Shown piece by piece: positions 7,698 to 14,792 of a stretch of DNA of 24,204 bases; within the stretch, counting starts at the first letter, position 1; every line of letters begins with the position of its first letter. Location of the stretch: the NCBI GenBank assembly GCA_905215125.1, contig CAJMOV010000003.1:1-24204 (forward strand), in the 5' to 3' direction. Below the pieces are notes generated by a model. That model saw only the letters and a program-made list of their open reading frames with translations, made no database searches and was not told the DNA's origin. This DNA comes from an uncultured bacterium (lineage in GTDB: Bacteria; Bacillota; Clostridia; Oscillospirales; Butyricicoccaceae). The translations under genes and the position numbers were made by a program.

Positions 7698-8213
7698 TCA
7701 GCTGTTACCCCGGCTGCCGGACAGTGCTTCCGCGGCACTCAATCTCCCCGCGGCGATTTCGCCGCCCAGGCGGGCATACGCGCCGGCCTGCCGGACAAAG
7801 GCGACGAGGGCGCTTTGAAAATGCTCGGCGGGAAGTGGCTGTTCAGGGTCAAGCGTCAGCGTATACTTCATGCACAGGCACCCGCTGAACAGCAGCAGGC
7901 TGCCCACGATGAACTGCTCATTGCAGCCGCGGACAAAATCTGCCAGCTCGCCCTGCCTGTCGGGCGCGGGAGCGGTCAGTTGCAAATACAGCTGTACAAA
8001 TGCCGTCGAAAGCTCGTCCACATGGCTGGGGATGACGTTGCAGGCAATTTCCCACCGGCTGCCGTCAGGACCCTTCAGCGCGCCAATAAGCCCGGTGGGA
8101 ATTCCGCCGGTCTGCTCCGGCTCAAGCCGTGTCAGCTTCAGCTCCAGCGGGGCAATAGCCGCTTCAATTTCGTCAAGCAAGCCCTTACTGTATTCCAAAG
8201 ATTGCGTGTCCAT
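7698..8213 (-). CDS. Small protein of unknown function, possible cargo chaperone
   Basis: A 171-residue soluble acidic protein not assigned to a named family. The start is ATG at 8213, with AAAGGAG about 8-9 bases upstream; longer forms from 8234 would overlap that site. The pattern is an N-terminal helix, beta strands around WEIACNVIP and LYLQLTA, a central FVRGCNEQF helix, a hydrophobic strand followed by MKYTLTLD, and a final helix. That alternation recalls the small alpha/beta YbjN or type III secretion chaperone fold, but this is only an impression from secondary-structure pattern. It sits between the AAA+ ATPase gene (30-base gap) and the DUF4157 gene (20-base gap), which is where a dedicated loading chaperone would be expected. 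No signal peptide or membrane segment is seen. Confidence 0.75.
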   Translation of the reverse strand: MDTQSLEYSKGLLDEIEAAIAPLELKLTRLEPEQTGGIPTGLIGALKGPDGSRWEIACNVIPSHVDELSTAFVQLYLQLTAPAPDRQGELADFVRGCNEQFIVGSLLLFSGCLCMKYTLTLDPEQPLPAEHFQSALVAFVRQAGAYARLGGEIAAGRLSAAEALSGSRGNS

Positions 8214-8243
8214 TTTGTCGCTCTCCTTTCGCATATGGCCCGG

Positions 8244-10391
8244 TTATTTAAGCAGATAGCTGTACTCTCCATAATCTTCCCTGCGCATGATTTTGCCCTG
8301 CTTCGCCATCTCGAAACGGACGGCCCGGACGATGTGCCGCATGGCGACGGCCTCGCCGCCCCGCGCCGCCATGAAAGCGGCCGCCACAGCGATATTTTTG
8401 ATGCTGCCGCCGCTGATTTCAAGCTGACGCGACAGATAGGCAAAGTCGATGTCGCCGTCCAGCGGCGTCTCGGGCGGGAAAATACCCTTCCAGATGCTTT
8501 TGCGCGCCGCCGCGTCGGGCAGGGAAAAGTGGATGACATAGCTGATGCGGCGGAAAAAGGCGCTGTCGATATTTTCCTTGTAATTGGTCGTCATGACGGT
8601 GATGCCGTCGTACTCCTCCATTTTCTGAAGCAGATAGGCCGTCTCCAGGTTGGCATTTTTATCATGGGAATCCTTAACCTCGGTGCGTTTGCCCAAAATG
8701 GCGTCGGTCTCGTCAAAAAAGAGGATGACATTGGACTTTTTCGCTTCGGCAAAGACTTCGTTCAGGTTCTTCTCCGTCTCCCCGATATATTTGGACACGA
8801 CCTGAGACAGGTCGACCTTATACATTTCTATCCCCAAATCGTTTGCCACCACCTGGGCCGCCATGGTCTTGCCCGTGCCGGGCGGGCCGGCGAACAGCAT
8901 GCTGACCCCCTTGCCGTAGGCCAGGCGGCGGTCAAAGCCCCACCGGTCATAGACAATGTGCTTGTAGCGCACCTGATCGCAGGCGCAGCGCAGCATCTCC
9001 TTTTCCGTTTCGCCGAGCACCAGCTGATCCCAGGTGTGGCGGGCGTAAATCAGGGTGGCGTGCTCGCCCAGCCTGTGAGACACCTGACGGTAAGCGGCGT
9101 CGGCCAGACGGCGGCGATCAAGCGGGCCGTCAAGCAGCGCCATGCCGGCGGCCGACTGTGCGGCGGCGGCGATCTGCGCAGGGGTAAAGGAAAACTTGTT
9201 TGCAAGCTCGGACGGCTCGACGGCCTCGGCCAGCGGCAGCCCGTCAAGCTCGCGCCGCCAAAGCGCGGCGCTTTCCGCCCTGTCGGGCAGGGGAACGGCC
9301 ACGTCAAGCCAGCGGCGGCCTTCGGCCAGCGGCGCCGTGACGGCGTCCTCCCCCATCAGGACAAAGACGACGCCGGAAAAGCGCCCCGCGGCGTCGAGCA
9401 CGCTTTTGGCCGTCTCCGGCTCTTCCATCAATACGTCGGGCTGGCGCAGGACGAGCACTCCCTGATCGAGCAGTGTCTCCCGCCCCGCGGTGTACAGCGA
9501 TGCGAAAAAGTCCTCACGCCGCGCGCCCGACGCTGTGCGGCAGTCGAAAATAACAGCCGGTACACCCAAGATTTCAGCCGTGCGGCAGGCGCAGGTAGCG
9601 CGCCCGACGCCCTGCTGGCCCTTGAGACACAGATAGAGCACGTCGCGTTCTGACCCGTCGCGCGCAATGACGTCTGCCAGCCCGCGCGGCAGCTCTTCCC
9701 GGACGGCGAGCTCTCCCAGCCCGCCGGGCAGAAAAACACTGGCGACGCTTTTGTCCAGGCTGCTTTCTCCGTTTTGCAAAATAAAATCGGCTATACGCCC
9801 ATCCAGCCCACCGCCTGGCCGAAGATAGGCGAAATCGGCCTTTTTCTTCAGCTCTCCGCGCTGGCGATGGTATCCGGGCACCTCTTCGGTCCGCAGGGCG
9901 AAATGGTAAAGCCGCAGGGCCAGGTCAACGCCCGCGCCCTGACCCCCGCCGCCGCACAGATAGGCCAGCACCCGTTCAAACCGTTCATCATAGGCGGGCA
10001 GCAGCTCAAGCGTCAGATGGAAAAGCTCAAGCTCGGTCAGCTTGAGTACCTCGCGGACATATTGCAGCGCGAGAAAATCGCCGCGCTTGACGCTGGCCTC
10101 CGCCCGCGCGTCAATGTGAAACTGCGCTTTGTCGACGTCAAGCAGCACCTGCGCGCGGATCGACGCCATTTCCTGCGGCTCGTCGTACAGGCCGCGCACC
10201 CGTTCGGGCGGGGCCGCCGCTCTCCGTGCGGCTGCAAGGGCTTCCGGCTGTCCGCCCGCATCCAGGCAGGACAGGAAAGCGGCCAGCGTCATTTCCGCCC
10301 GCCGGACCATATCGGCCAAATGCCGCTCCGGCGCGTCATACGGCACGCCGAAAAGCCGCGGTTCAAAAAATTGCCCGTAAAGGGATTTCAT
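8244..10391 (-). CDS. eCIS AAA+ ATPase (Afp15/Pvc15-like)
   Basis: A 715-residue ATPase of the kind found in Afp/PVC-type loci, where it is needed for particle assembly or cargo loading. The C-terminal AAA+ module (about 455-700) is intact: Walker A GPPGTGKTM (502-510), Walker B ILFFDETDA (556-564), sensor-1 region TTNY (601-604) and arginine-finger candidates Arg614-Arg615. The middle part (about 220-420) looks like a second, decayed P-loop domain with GQQGVGRAT at 258-266, where Arg replaces the Walker lysine, and a following VLVLRQPD strand. The N-terminal 200 residues are helical and not recognised. The ATG at 10391 follows AGGAGG by 8 bases. It lies 31 bases after the PAAR-like gene and just before the possible chaperone and cargo genes. 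A DEAD-type Walker B (DETD) places it with the FtsH/Cdc48-like AAA clade. Confidence 0.9.
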   Translation of the reverse strand: MKSLYGQFFEPRLFGVPYDAPERHLADMVRRAEMTLAAFLSCLDAGGQPEALAAARRAAAPPERVRGLYDEPQEMASIRAQVLLDVDKAQFHIDARAEASVKRGDFLALQYVREVLKLTELELFHLTLELLPAYDERFERVLAYLCGGGGQGAGVDLALRLYHFALRTEEVPGYHRQRGELKKKADFAYLRPGGGLDGRIADFILQNGESSLDKSVASVFLPGGLGELAVREELPRGLADVIARDGSERDVLYLCLKGQQGVGRATCACRTAEILGVPAVIFDCRTASGARREDFFASLYTAGRETLLDQGVLVLRQPDVLMEEPETAKSVLDAAGRFSGVVFVLMGEDAVTAPLAEGRRWLDVAVPLPDRAESAALWRRELDGLPLAEAVEPSELANKFSFTPAQIAAAAQSAAGMALLDGPLDRRRLADAAYRQVSHRLGEHATLIYARHTWDQLVLGETEKEMLRCACDQVRYKHIVYDRWGFDRRLAYGKGVSMLFAGPPGTGKTMAAQVVANDLGIEMYKVDLSQVVSKYIGETEKNLNEVFAEAKKSNVILFFDETDAILGKRTEVKDSHDKNANLETAYLLQKMEEYDGITVMTTNYKENIDSAFFRRISYVIHFSLPDAAARKSIWKGIFPPETPLDGDIDFAYLSRQLEISGGSIKNIAVAAAFMAARGGEAVAMRHIVRAVRFEMAKQGKIMRREDYGEYSYLLK

Positions 10392-10422
10392 GCGCGCCGC
10401 CTCCTTTTCTTGCAGTTGGTGC

Positions 10423-10812
10423 TTACGGGATCTGGTGCTTGGCCTGCCCCGCGTTATTGATGCTGATGACGCCGCCCCAGGCGCACGTCAGCTTGGATGA
10501 ATCGTTGAGCGCCGGCTTGCCTGAGATGAGCACCGTCGGGCAGCCGGGCGCCCAGGGCGCAGGGATAACCGGCACGCACGGCATGGGGGTCAGCACCCCC
10601 AGCGCCGCGCTGGTCGCCGACGCGACCGTCGGGTTGGCCAGCGATGAGCACATGCCGAAGGGCATGATGTTTTTCATGGGTACGTTATCCGTAATGGTAG
10701 CCGCCGGCACGCTTGACGTCAGCGTCTTGTTCTCCGGCGTCACGACCAGAGACGACGGCGCGTTGCCAAACGAGCACTGGCACATCGCGCCCATACAGAC
10801 CTGCATTGCCAT
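10423..10812 (-). CDS. PAAR-like DUF4280 spike-tip protein
   Basis: A 129-residue Cys-rich, Pro/Gly-rich protein of the DUF4280 (PAAR-like) family that caps the central spike of contractile injection systems. Characteristic pieces are the early MGAMCQCSFG, the central FGMCSSLANPTVA, the LTPMPCVPVIPAPW run and the terminal CAWGGVISI. Six Cys residues are spread over the protein and may bind metal or form a compact cone. In eCIS this protein is the Pvc10/Afp10 counterpart and may carry or contact effectors. The ATG at 10812 has GGAGG about 10 bases upstream; a second in-frame ATG two codons later is closer to ideal spacing from the edge of that site but makes little difference. It starts 2 bases after the stop of the transthyretin-like gene, so the two are probably translated together. 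Confidence 0.9.
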   Translation of the reverse strand: MAMQVCMGAMCQCSFGNAPSSLVVTPENKTLTSSVPAATITDNVPMKNIMPFGMCSSLANPTVASATSAALGVLTPMPCVPVIPAPWAPGCPTVLISGKPALNDSSKLTCAWGGVISINNAGQAKHQIP

Positions 10813-10814
10813 TG

Positions 10815-11558
10815 TTATGATCCCTCCTGAAAATCAACGGTCAGCGGACAGGCGCCGTCAGGCGGCGCGGCGGACAGGACCCTTTCTCCCCGCTCACAGG
10901 TAAAGCGCAGCTGCAATTCGTCCTGCCGCATAAGCTGTCCGATCAGCGGCAGGATGGCCACACCGTCCGGCCCCGTTTCCAGCCGCCAAAGGGGACGGAG
11001 CAGCGTTCCAGCGGCAAGCCCCTTTTCCAGCGGGCGGCGCAGCTCGTATTGGCCCGACGCACGGTCGAAGCCGGTCAGCATCAGCTCTCCATCCTGCGTC
11101 ATAAACGGCTGATACAGCATGGAAACGGCGTAGCCCGCACCCAGCGTGACGTGCCTCTCCCCCCTGTTCGCCTTCTCTACGACGCGCAGCGAGCCGGCAG
11201 GCGTTTCCAGCACTGCGGCGATCTCCTGCCCGCTCAGCGGCTTTCCGCCGCAGACAAAGCGCAGGCGGTAATGGGGAATCCCCTTCAGCCGCGTGCTGTC
11301 GGGCGCGTATTGCAGGGGCAGGATGTCTGGCAAAGCCTCGTTTGGGCCCAGCTGACGCAGCACAGGCTGATAATGGGGGGCGGAAATCTCGTAGACATGC
11401 GGTACAGGCGGCAAATTGGTCAGGACGTAATGGCCGTCGCCCTTGCTCATGACCCTATGTCGCCTTCCATCCACCAAAATAGAAGCGCCCAGGACAGGAG
11501 TTTTGTCCCGCCCGTCAAGCAGGAGGAAGGCGGCGGAAACGCAACTGAGCGTCCTCAT
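10815..11558 (-). CDS. eCIS-associated protein with N-terminal transthyretin-like domain
   Basis: A 247-residue protein. Residues about 6-75 resemble a carboxypeptidase-regulatory or transthyretin-like beta-sandwich: an LLLDGRDKTPVLGASI strand pair, then a KGDGHYVLTNLPP turn and a YEISAPHY strand. The rest (80-247) is mostly beta and not recognised; near its end it has an LQLRFTCERGER strand. Proteins with such a beta-sandwich next to the PAAR and DUF4255 genes are known from eCIS loci and may be spike or baseplate accessories. No signal peptide is present, so it acts in the cytoplasm or on the particle. The ATG at 11558 overlaps the stop of the DUF4255 gene (ATGA) and has GGAG 8 bases upstream. 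Function is inferred only from context. Confidence 0.78.
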   Translation of the reverse strand: MRTLSCVSAAFLLLDGRDKTPVLGASILVDGRRHRVMSKGDGHYVLTNLPPVPHVYEISAPHYQPVLRQLGPNEALPDILPLQYAPDSTRLKGIPHYRLRFVCGGKPLSGQEIAAVLETPAGSLRVVEKANRGERHVTLGAGYAVSMLYQPFMTQDGELMLTGFDRASGQYELRRPLEKGLAAGTLLRPLWRLETGPDGVAILPLIGQLMRQDELQLRFTCERGERVLSAAPPDGACPLTVDFQEGS

Positions 11559-12142
11559 GACCGTTTCTCCTTCTGCTCGCTCTCCAACCGGATTTCCCTG
11601 ACCCGTGCGGCCGGCATGGTGACGGCGGCCGATTCAAGCAGGACGGGCCCGACCTTATAAAACATGCTCAGCTTATAGGATTCGGAAAACATCGTCCAAA
11701 TCTTTGTCTTTTCCTCCAGCTCCATCGGCACGCTGCTGACAAGGATGGTCTCGCCCGCGGCGCGCAGCGAAGGCGGCATGTATTTTTCCGGCAGGCGCTT
11801 ATTATCGCCCAGCACCTGCACGACGCGCCCCATAATCAGCTGCTCGTCCAGCGTGCGGGTTTCCTTTTCCGCCTTGCTGGCAATGGAGATCATCATGGAA
11901 AGGTACAGGGCGGTCGGCGGGTTGCGCACAGAGCCGTCCGGCTGAACGACAGGGGATGTCTGCCGCGTTTCCCCCGCTTCGGAAATATCGTAGATATGTA
12001 CACCAACAACGCAGTTGCCCCGCTCATGTGGGTCGCAGGCCCCGATCTGCTCGGGCTGCGCCACCGGCTCGGGCACCAGCTCGGCCTGAAGCAGGTCGAC
12101 GATGGTTCGGCTGACGTCGGATATGATGGAATACTGTGCCAA
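11555..12142 (-). CDS. DUF4255 protein, Pvc16/Afp16-like tube or sheath terminator
   Basis: A 195-residue DUF4255 (Pvc16_N) protein. In Afp/PVC particles the homologue caps the sheath-tube end and sets its length. Diagnostic features are the N-terminal helix ISDVSRTIVDLLQAELV, the VVGVHIYDISE strand, RNPPTALYLSMMISIAS (family pattern RN-PP-x-x-x-x-x-x-Y), LIMGRVVQVL (family LG-x-x-x-x-x-L) and the late KLSMFYKVGPVLLES strand. The DUF4255 domain fills nearly the whole protein, with a short charged tail. The start is TTG at 12142, with GGGAGG about 8 bases upstream; no alternative start fits as well. The gene follows the copper-amine-oxidase-like gene by 18 bases and overlaps the next gene by 4 bases. 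Its presence separates this locus from a type VI secretion system. Confidence 0.88.
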   Translation of the reverse strand: MAQYSIISDVSRTIVDLLQAELVPEPVAQPEQIGACDPHERGNCVVGVHIYDISEAGETRQTSPVVQPDGSVRNPPTALYLSMMISIASKAEKETRTLDEQLIMGRVVQVLGDNKRLPEKYMPPSLRAAGETILVSSVPMELEEKTKIWTMFSESYKLSMFYKVGPVLLESAAVTMPAARVREIRLESEQKEKRS

Positions 12143-12160
12143 TGCGTTTCCCTCCCGCTG

Positions 12161-13342
12161 TTATCGGATCGGATAAATCAGGTGGGTGTTCTCCACCGTC
12201 AGGACGGCCATGCCTTTGCAGGCGGCCGCCGTGTCCAGGGGCAGATAGCAGACCCCGTCAAAATTGAGCACCGGCTGGGCCATCTTTTGCAGCTTGTCGT
12301 TGAGGTAGGCGTCACTCGATCCCTTGACCATTTCCAAAACGACGCCGGGGCCCTGGATAACCACTGTATCGCCGTCCTCCATCTCGACGACCTGCCCGTC
12401 CATAAAGGCGGCGGCGTCGGCAAGCGACACCATGACGTCGCCGTTATAGGTGAAAACCGGCTGGGTCAGCCGCAGACTGTCGCCGGCCGAAACAATCCAG
12501 GCGGGTGAAAGGGTCTGCGCCCCGTTTGCGCGGGCGGCAATGCGCTGCGATCCGCTCTCCAGCTCTGCGCGCACGGACGCCGAAAGCCCATCCTGCCGGG
12601 AAGCGATGGACGCCACGGCGGAACGGATGCCGTCGGACGCTGTAACAGCCCCTGTCTCGCTCAAAAGGCCGCTGTCTTGCAGCTCGGTCAGCAGGATAAT
12701 GCCCGCCAGATCTCTCCCCGTTGCGGTGCCGTCAGCATAAGCCAGCGCGCGGGAAGCCATCTCGGACAAATCGCCGGCGCCATCGTATCCTGCACCCTCC
12801 AGCAGACGGGCGGCTGTCTCCCCGATTTCGCTTTTAACGCGCGCCAGCTGCTCATCGGCGCTGCCGATGGCGGAGGCCGCTTCGTCAATGGCTCCAATGG
12901 CGGCGTCAGACGCTGCCAGCTGCTGCAGATTATCCCGCAGCTGCTGTATCTCGTACTCCATTTGCTGCAGCCTGATAAACCCTTCCAGATAAGCCCGCAG
13001 CGTCCCACCGGGGTCGCCTAACGCGATGATGCGGTCAATTTCTGCAGTGAGTGCCTGCGTCTGCTCTGTTTCGCCCAGAATGGCGGCCAGCTCGTCGCGC
13101 AGCTCCTCCAGCGTTTTTTTCGGCTCTTCAGCCGCTTCCGTCCCTGCGGTGGAATCGGTGGGCTGATCAGGCGCGGCGCCGCTTTCTTCAGGGGTCTCCC
13201 CCGTTTCAGGCACGCCGGTATTTTCCTCATCGGCTGCAGACGGCGGCTCCGCAGAGCCGGCGCCCAACGCCACTGCCGGAAAGAGAAAGCCCGCTGCCAG
13301 CGCGCCCGTCAGGAGCAGCGCTATAAGGTTTCTTTTTTTCAT
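12161..13342 (-). CDS. Secreted coiled-coil protein with C-terminal copper-amine-oxidase-N-like domain
   Basis: A 393-residue exported protein. It has a signal peptide (MKKRN, a hydrophobic core, ending near ALGAG at about 28), an acidic Pro/Thr/Glu/Ala-rich linker (about 30-75), and a long helical coiled-coil-type region with many Gln, Leu and Ala residues (about 76-275). A C-terminal domain follows (about 285-393), with the double-repeat pattern of the clostridial Cu_amine_oxidN1 family: PVFTYNGDVMVSLADAAAF, then a long hydrophobic hairpin, then PVLNFDGVCYLPLDTAA. Despite the name, that domain is a wall or protein-binding module, not an oxidase. The start is ATG at 13342, with AAGGGG 7 bases upstream; a longer start at 13369 would overlap the upstream gene and delay the signal peptide. 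No membrane anchor is seen beyond the signal. It probably works outside the membrane beside the MORN and LysM proteins. Confidence 0.8.
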   Translation of the reverse strand: MKKRNLIALLLTGALAAGFLFPAVALGAGSAEPPSAADEENTGVPETGETPEESGAAPDQPTDSTAGTEAAEEPKKTLEELRDELAAILGETEQTQALTAEIDRIIALGDPGGTLRAYLEGFIRLQQMEYEIQQLRDNLQQLAASDAAIGAIDEAASAIGSADEQLARVKSEIGETAARLLEGAGYDGAGDLSEMASRALAYADGTATGRDLAGIILLTELQDSGLLSETGAVTASDGIRSAVASIASRQDGLSASVRAELESGSQRIAARANGAQTLSPAWIVSAGDSLRLTQPVFTYNGDVMVSLADAAAFMDGQVVEMEDGDTVVIQGPGVVLEMVKGSSDAYLNDKLQKMAQPVLNFDGVCYLPLDTAAACKGMAVLTVENTHLIYPIR

Positions 13343-13355
13343 GCCCGCACCCCTT

Positions 13356-14768
13356 TCAATAGCTTCCACATTCCACAGCGGTCAGGCGCTGGCCTGACGT
13401 GTCGTAATAGAGCTTTATATAATAGGTGCTCATCAGATATTTGTCGACCCGGCCGGTCTCCGGCACGTCGAGGGAAAGCTGCTGAAACGCGGCCGCGCGC
13501 TCGGATGTCAAATCCAGCTCAAGGGTCGTAAACCGCTCGCCCAGCAGGGACTCCAGCTCCTCCTGCGCGCTGTCGCGGCTGATGCCCAGAAAGGCCTGAT
13601 CGATATCGACCAGCACGCGGTCGCAGGTGAACATGCCTTCGCCATTGTCCGCGCAAATGAAAGCCGTTCCCAGGTTGAGATAGGTCAGGATACGGACGCC
13701 GTCCACTGTCCCCGTGTAGCCAGGACTGCCGAATGCGGCGGCGATATCTTCCGGCGCGGCGCCAAGATAACCGATAAAATTGACGTTGTCGTCCAGGAAA
13801 GTACCGGTATACAGGGCGGATCCGACGGCGTCGTACACGGTGCCGGCGCCCTGACGGCTGCCTTTGGAAAATTCGCCCTGATACACCATGTTTCCCTGCG
13901 CGTCGTACAGCGTGCCGCTGCCCTCATACAGGCCCTGCGAAAACTGGCCCTGATAGACAAGCACGCCGTTTTCGTAATAGCCGCCGTCACCCTCGTACAG
14001 GCCGGCGAGAAAATCGCCGCGGTAACAGACCGTCTTGCCGTCCTCCTCATAGGCGACGCCACTGCCTTCCCGCACGCCGCCGACAAAGCTGCCGTAATAG
14101 CTCAGCGTATGGGTGTCGGGGCGGTATTCCATACCGGTGCCGCTGCGCTCGCCCTGTGAAAAACCGCCCTGGTAAATGAGCGCGCCAGTCTCATCGTACT
14201 GTGCGCCCTCGCCGCTGAACAGGTTTTCAGAAAAATCCCCTTCATAGATGAGTACGCCGTTTTGGTAAAGCGAGCCGTGGCCGTTGTATTTTGCGTTTAG
14301 AAACTCGCCGATGTAGACCAGATTTCCTTCTGTGTCGTACTGTGCGGCCCAACCGGTCAGCTGGCCGTTTTCCACGTCGCCGTCATAGATGATGACGCCC
14401 ATATCGTTTTTGATGCGGGCGGGGCCGGTATAGGCCGCCATTTTGGGGCTGTTGAGCAGAATGGTCGGCGTCCACAGCCGCCCTTCCAGCCAGGGGTAAA
14501 TGACGGTGGAAACAAGCGTCGCCCCCAGCACGACGCCGATCACGCTCAGCCCTAAAAACCGTTTGGACAGGTAGACGCCGAAAATGTGGACATAATCCTG
14601 CCGGCTGGACGGCCTGCGCGTCATGGCCTTGACCTGCTCGCGCACATACTTGTTAAGATGGGTTACCGGTTTGGCCGCCATCTTGAACGCCCGCGTGATT
14701 TTTTTGGAGATGTTATTGACCTGCCGGCCGACAATTTTTGAGATCTGGCCGAAAATATCCAGATTCAT
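13356..14768 (-). CDS. Membrane-anchored MORN-repeat protein
   Basis: A 470-residue protein with a basic cytoplasmic N-terminus (about 1-70), one membrane segment (about 71-90) and a large domain predicted to be outside the cell. That domain carries about nine MORN-type repeats between residues 125 and 350, recognisable by the recurring Y-x-G-x-F pairs (YDGDV, YIGEF, YEGDF, YQGGF, YYGSF, YRGDF, YQGQF, YQGEF, YTGTF), each followed by a G-x-G turn about 10 residues later. A C-terminal region (350-470) has two similar helical segments (YLGAAPEDIAAAFG and FLGISRDSAQEELESLLG) and no assigned family. The ATG at 14768 has GGAGG 6 bases upstream. MORN repeats usually bind lipids or proteins. Placement between the sensor gene (24-base gap) and a secreted coiled-coil protein suggests a shared surface complex. 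Confidence 0.85.
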   Translation of the reverse strand: MNLDIFGQISKIVGRQVNNISKKITRAFKMAAKPVTHLNKYVREQVKAMTRRPSSRQDYVHIFGVYLSKRFLGLSVIGVVLGATLVSTVIYPWLEGRLWTPTILLNSPKMAAYTGPARIKNDMGVIIYDGDVENGQLTGWAAQYDTEGNLVYIGEFLNAKYNGHGSLYQNGVLIYEGDFSENLFSGEGAQYDETGALIYQGGFSQGERSGTGMEYRPDTHTLSYYGSFVGGVREGSGVAYEEDGKTVCYRGDFLAGLYEGDGGYYENGVLVYQGQFSQGLYEGSGTLYDAQGNMVYQGEFSKGSRQGAGTVYDAVGSALYTGTFLDDNVNFIGYLGAAPEDIAAAFGSPGYTGTVDGVRILTYLNLGTAFICADNGEGMFTCDRVLVDIDQAFLGISRDSAQEELESLLGERFTTLELDLTSERAAAFQQLSLDVPETGRVDKYLMSTYYIKLYYDTSGQRLTAVECGSY

Positions 14769-14792
14769 CTGCTGCCTCCTCTCTGGCTCGCG

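Noticed and set aside
7815..9653. 612-codon plus-strand open frame
   Set aside because: Lies antisense to the well-supported AAA+ ATPase and possible chaperone genes. It is a by-product of GC-rich codon use, with no recognisable domain and no good ribosome site.
8244..12142. Type VI secretion system
   Set aside because: The PAAR-like protein and AAA ATPase could suggest it, but the ATPase is not ClpV-like, there are no TssJLM proteins, and DUF4255 with TIGR02242/02243-type proteins points to eCIS.
13720..14400. DNA tandem repeat or CRISPR-like array
   Set aside because: The periodicity is at protein level (MORN repeats); the DNA units are too diverged and lack uniform repeat-spacer structure.
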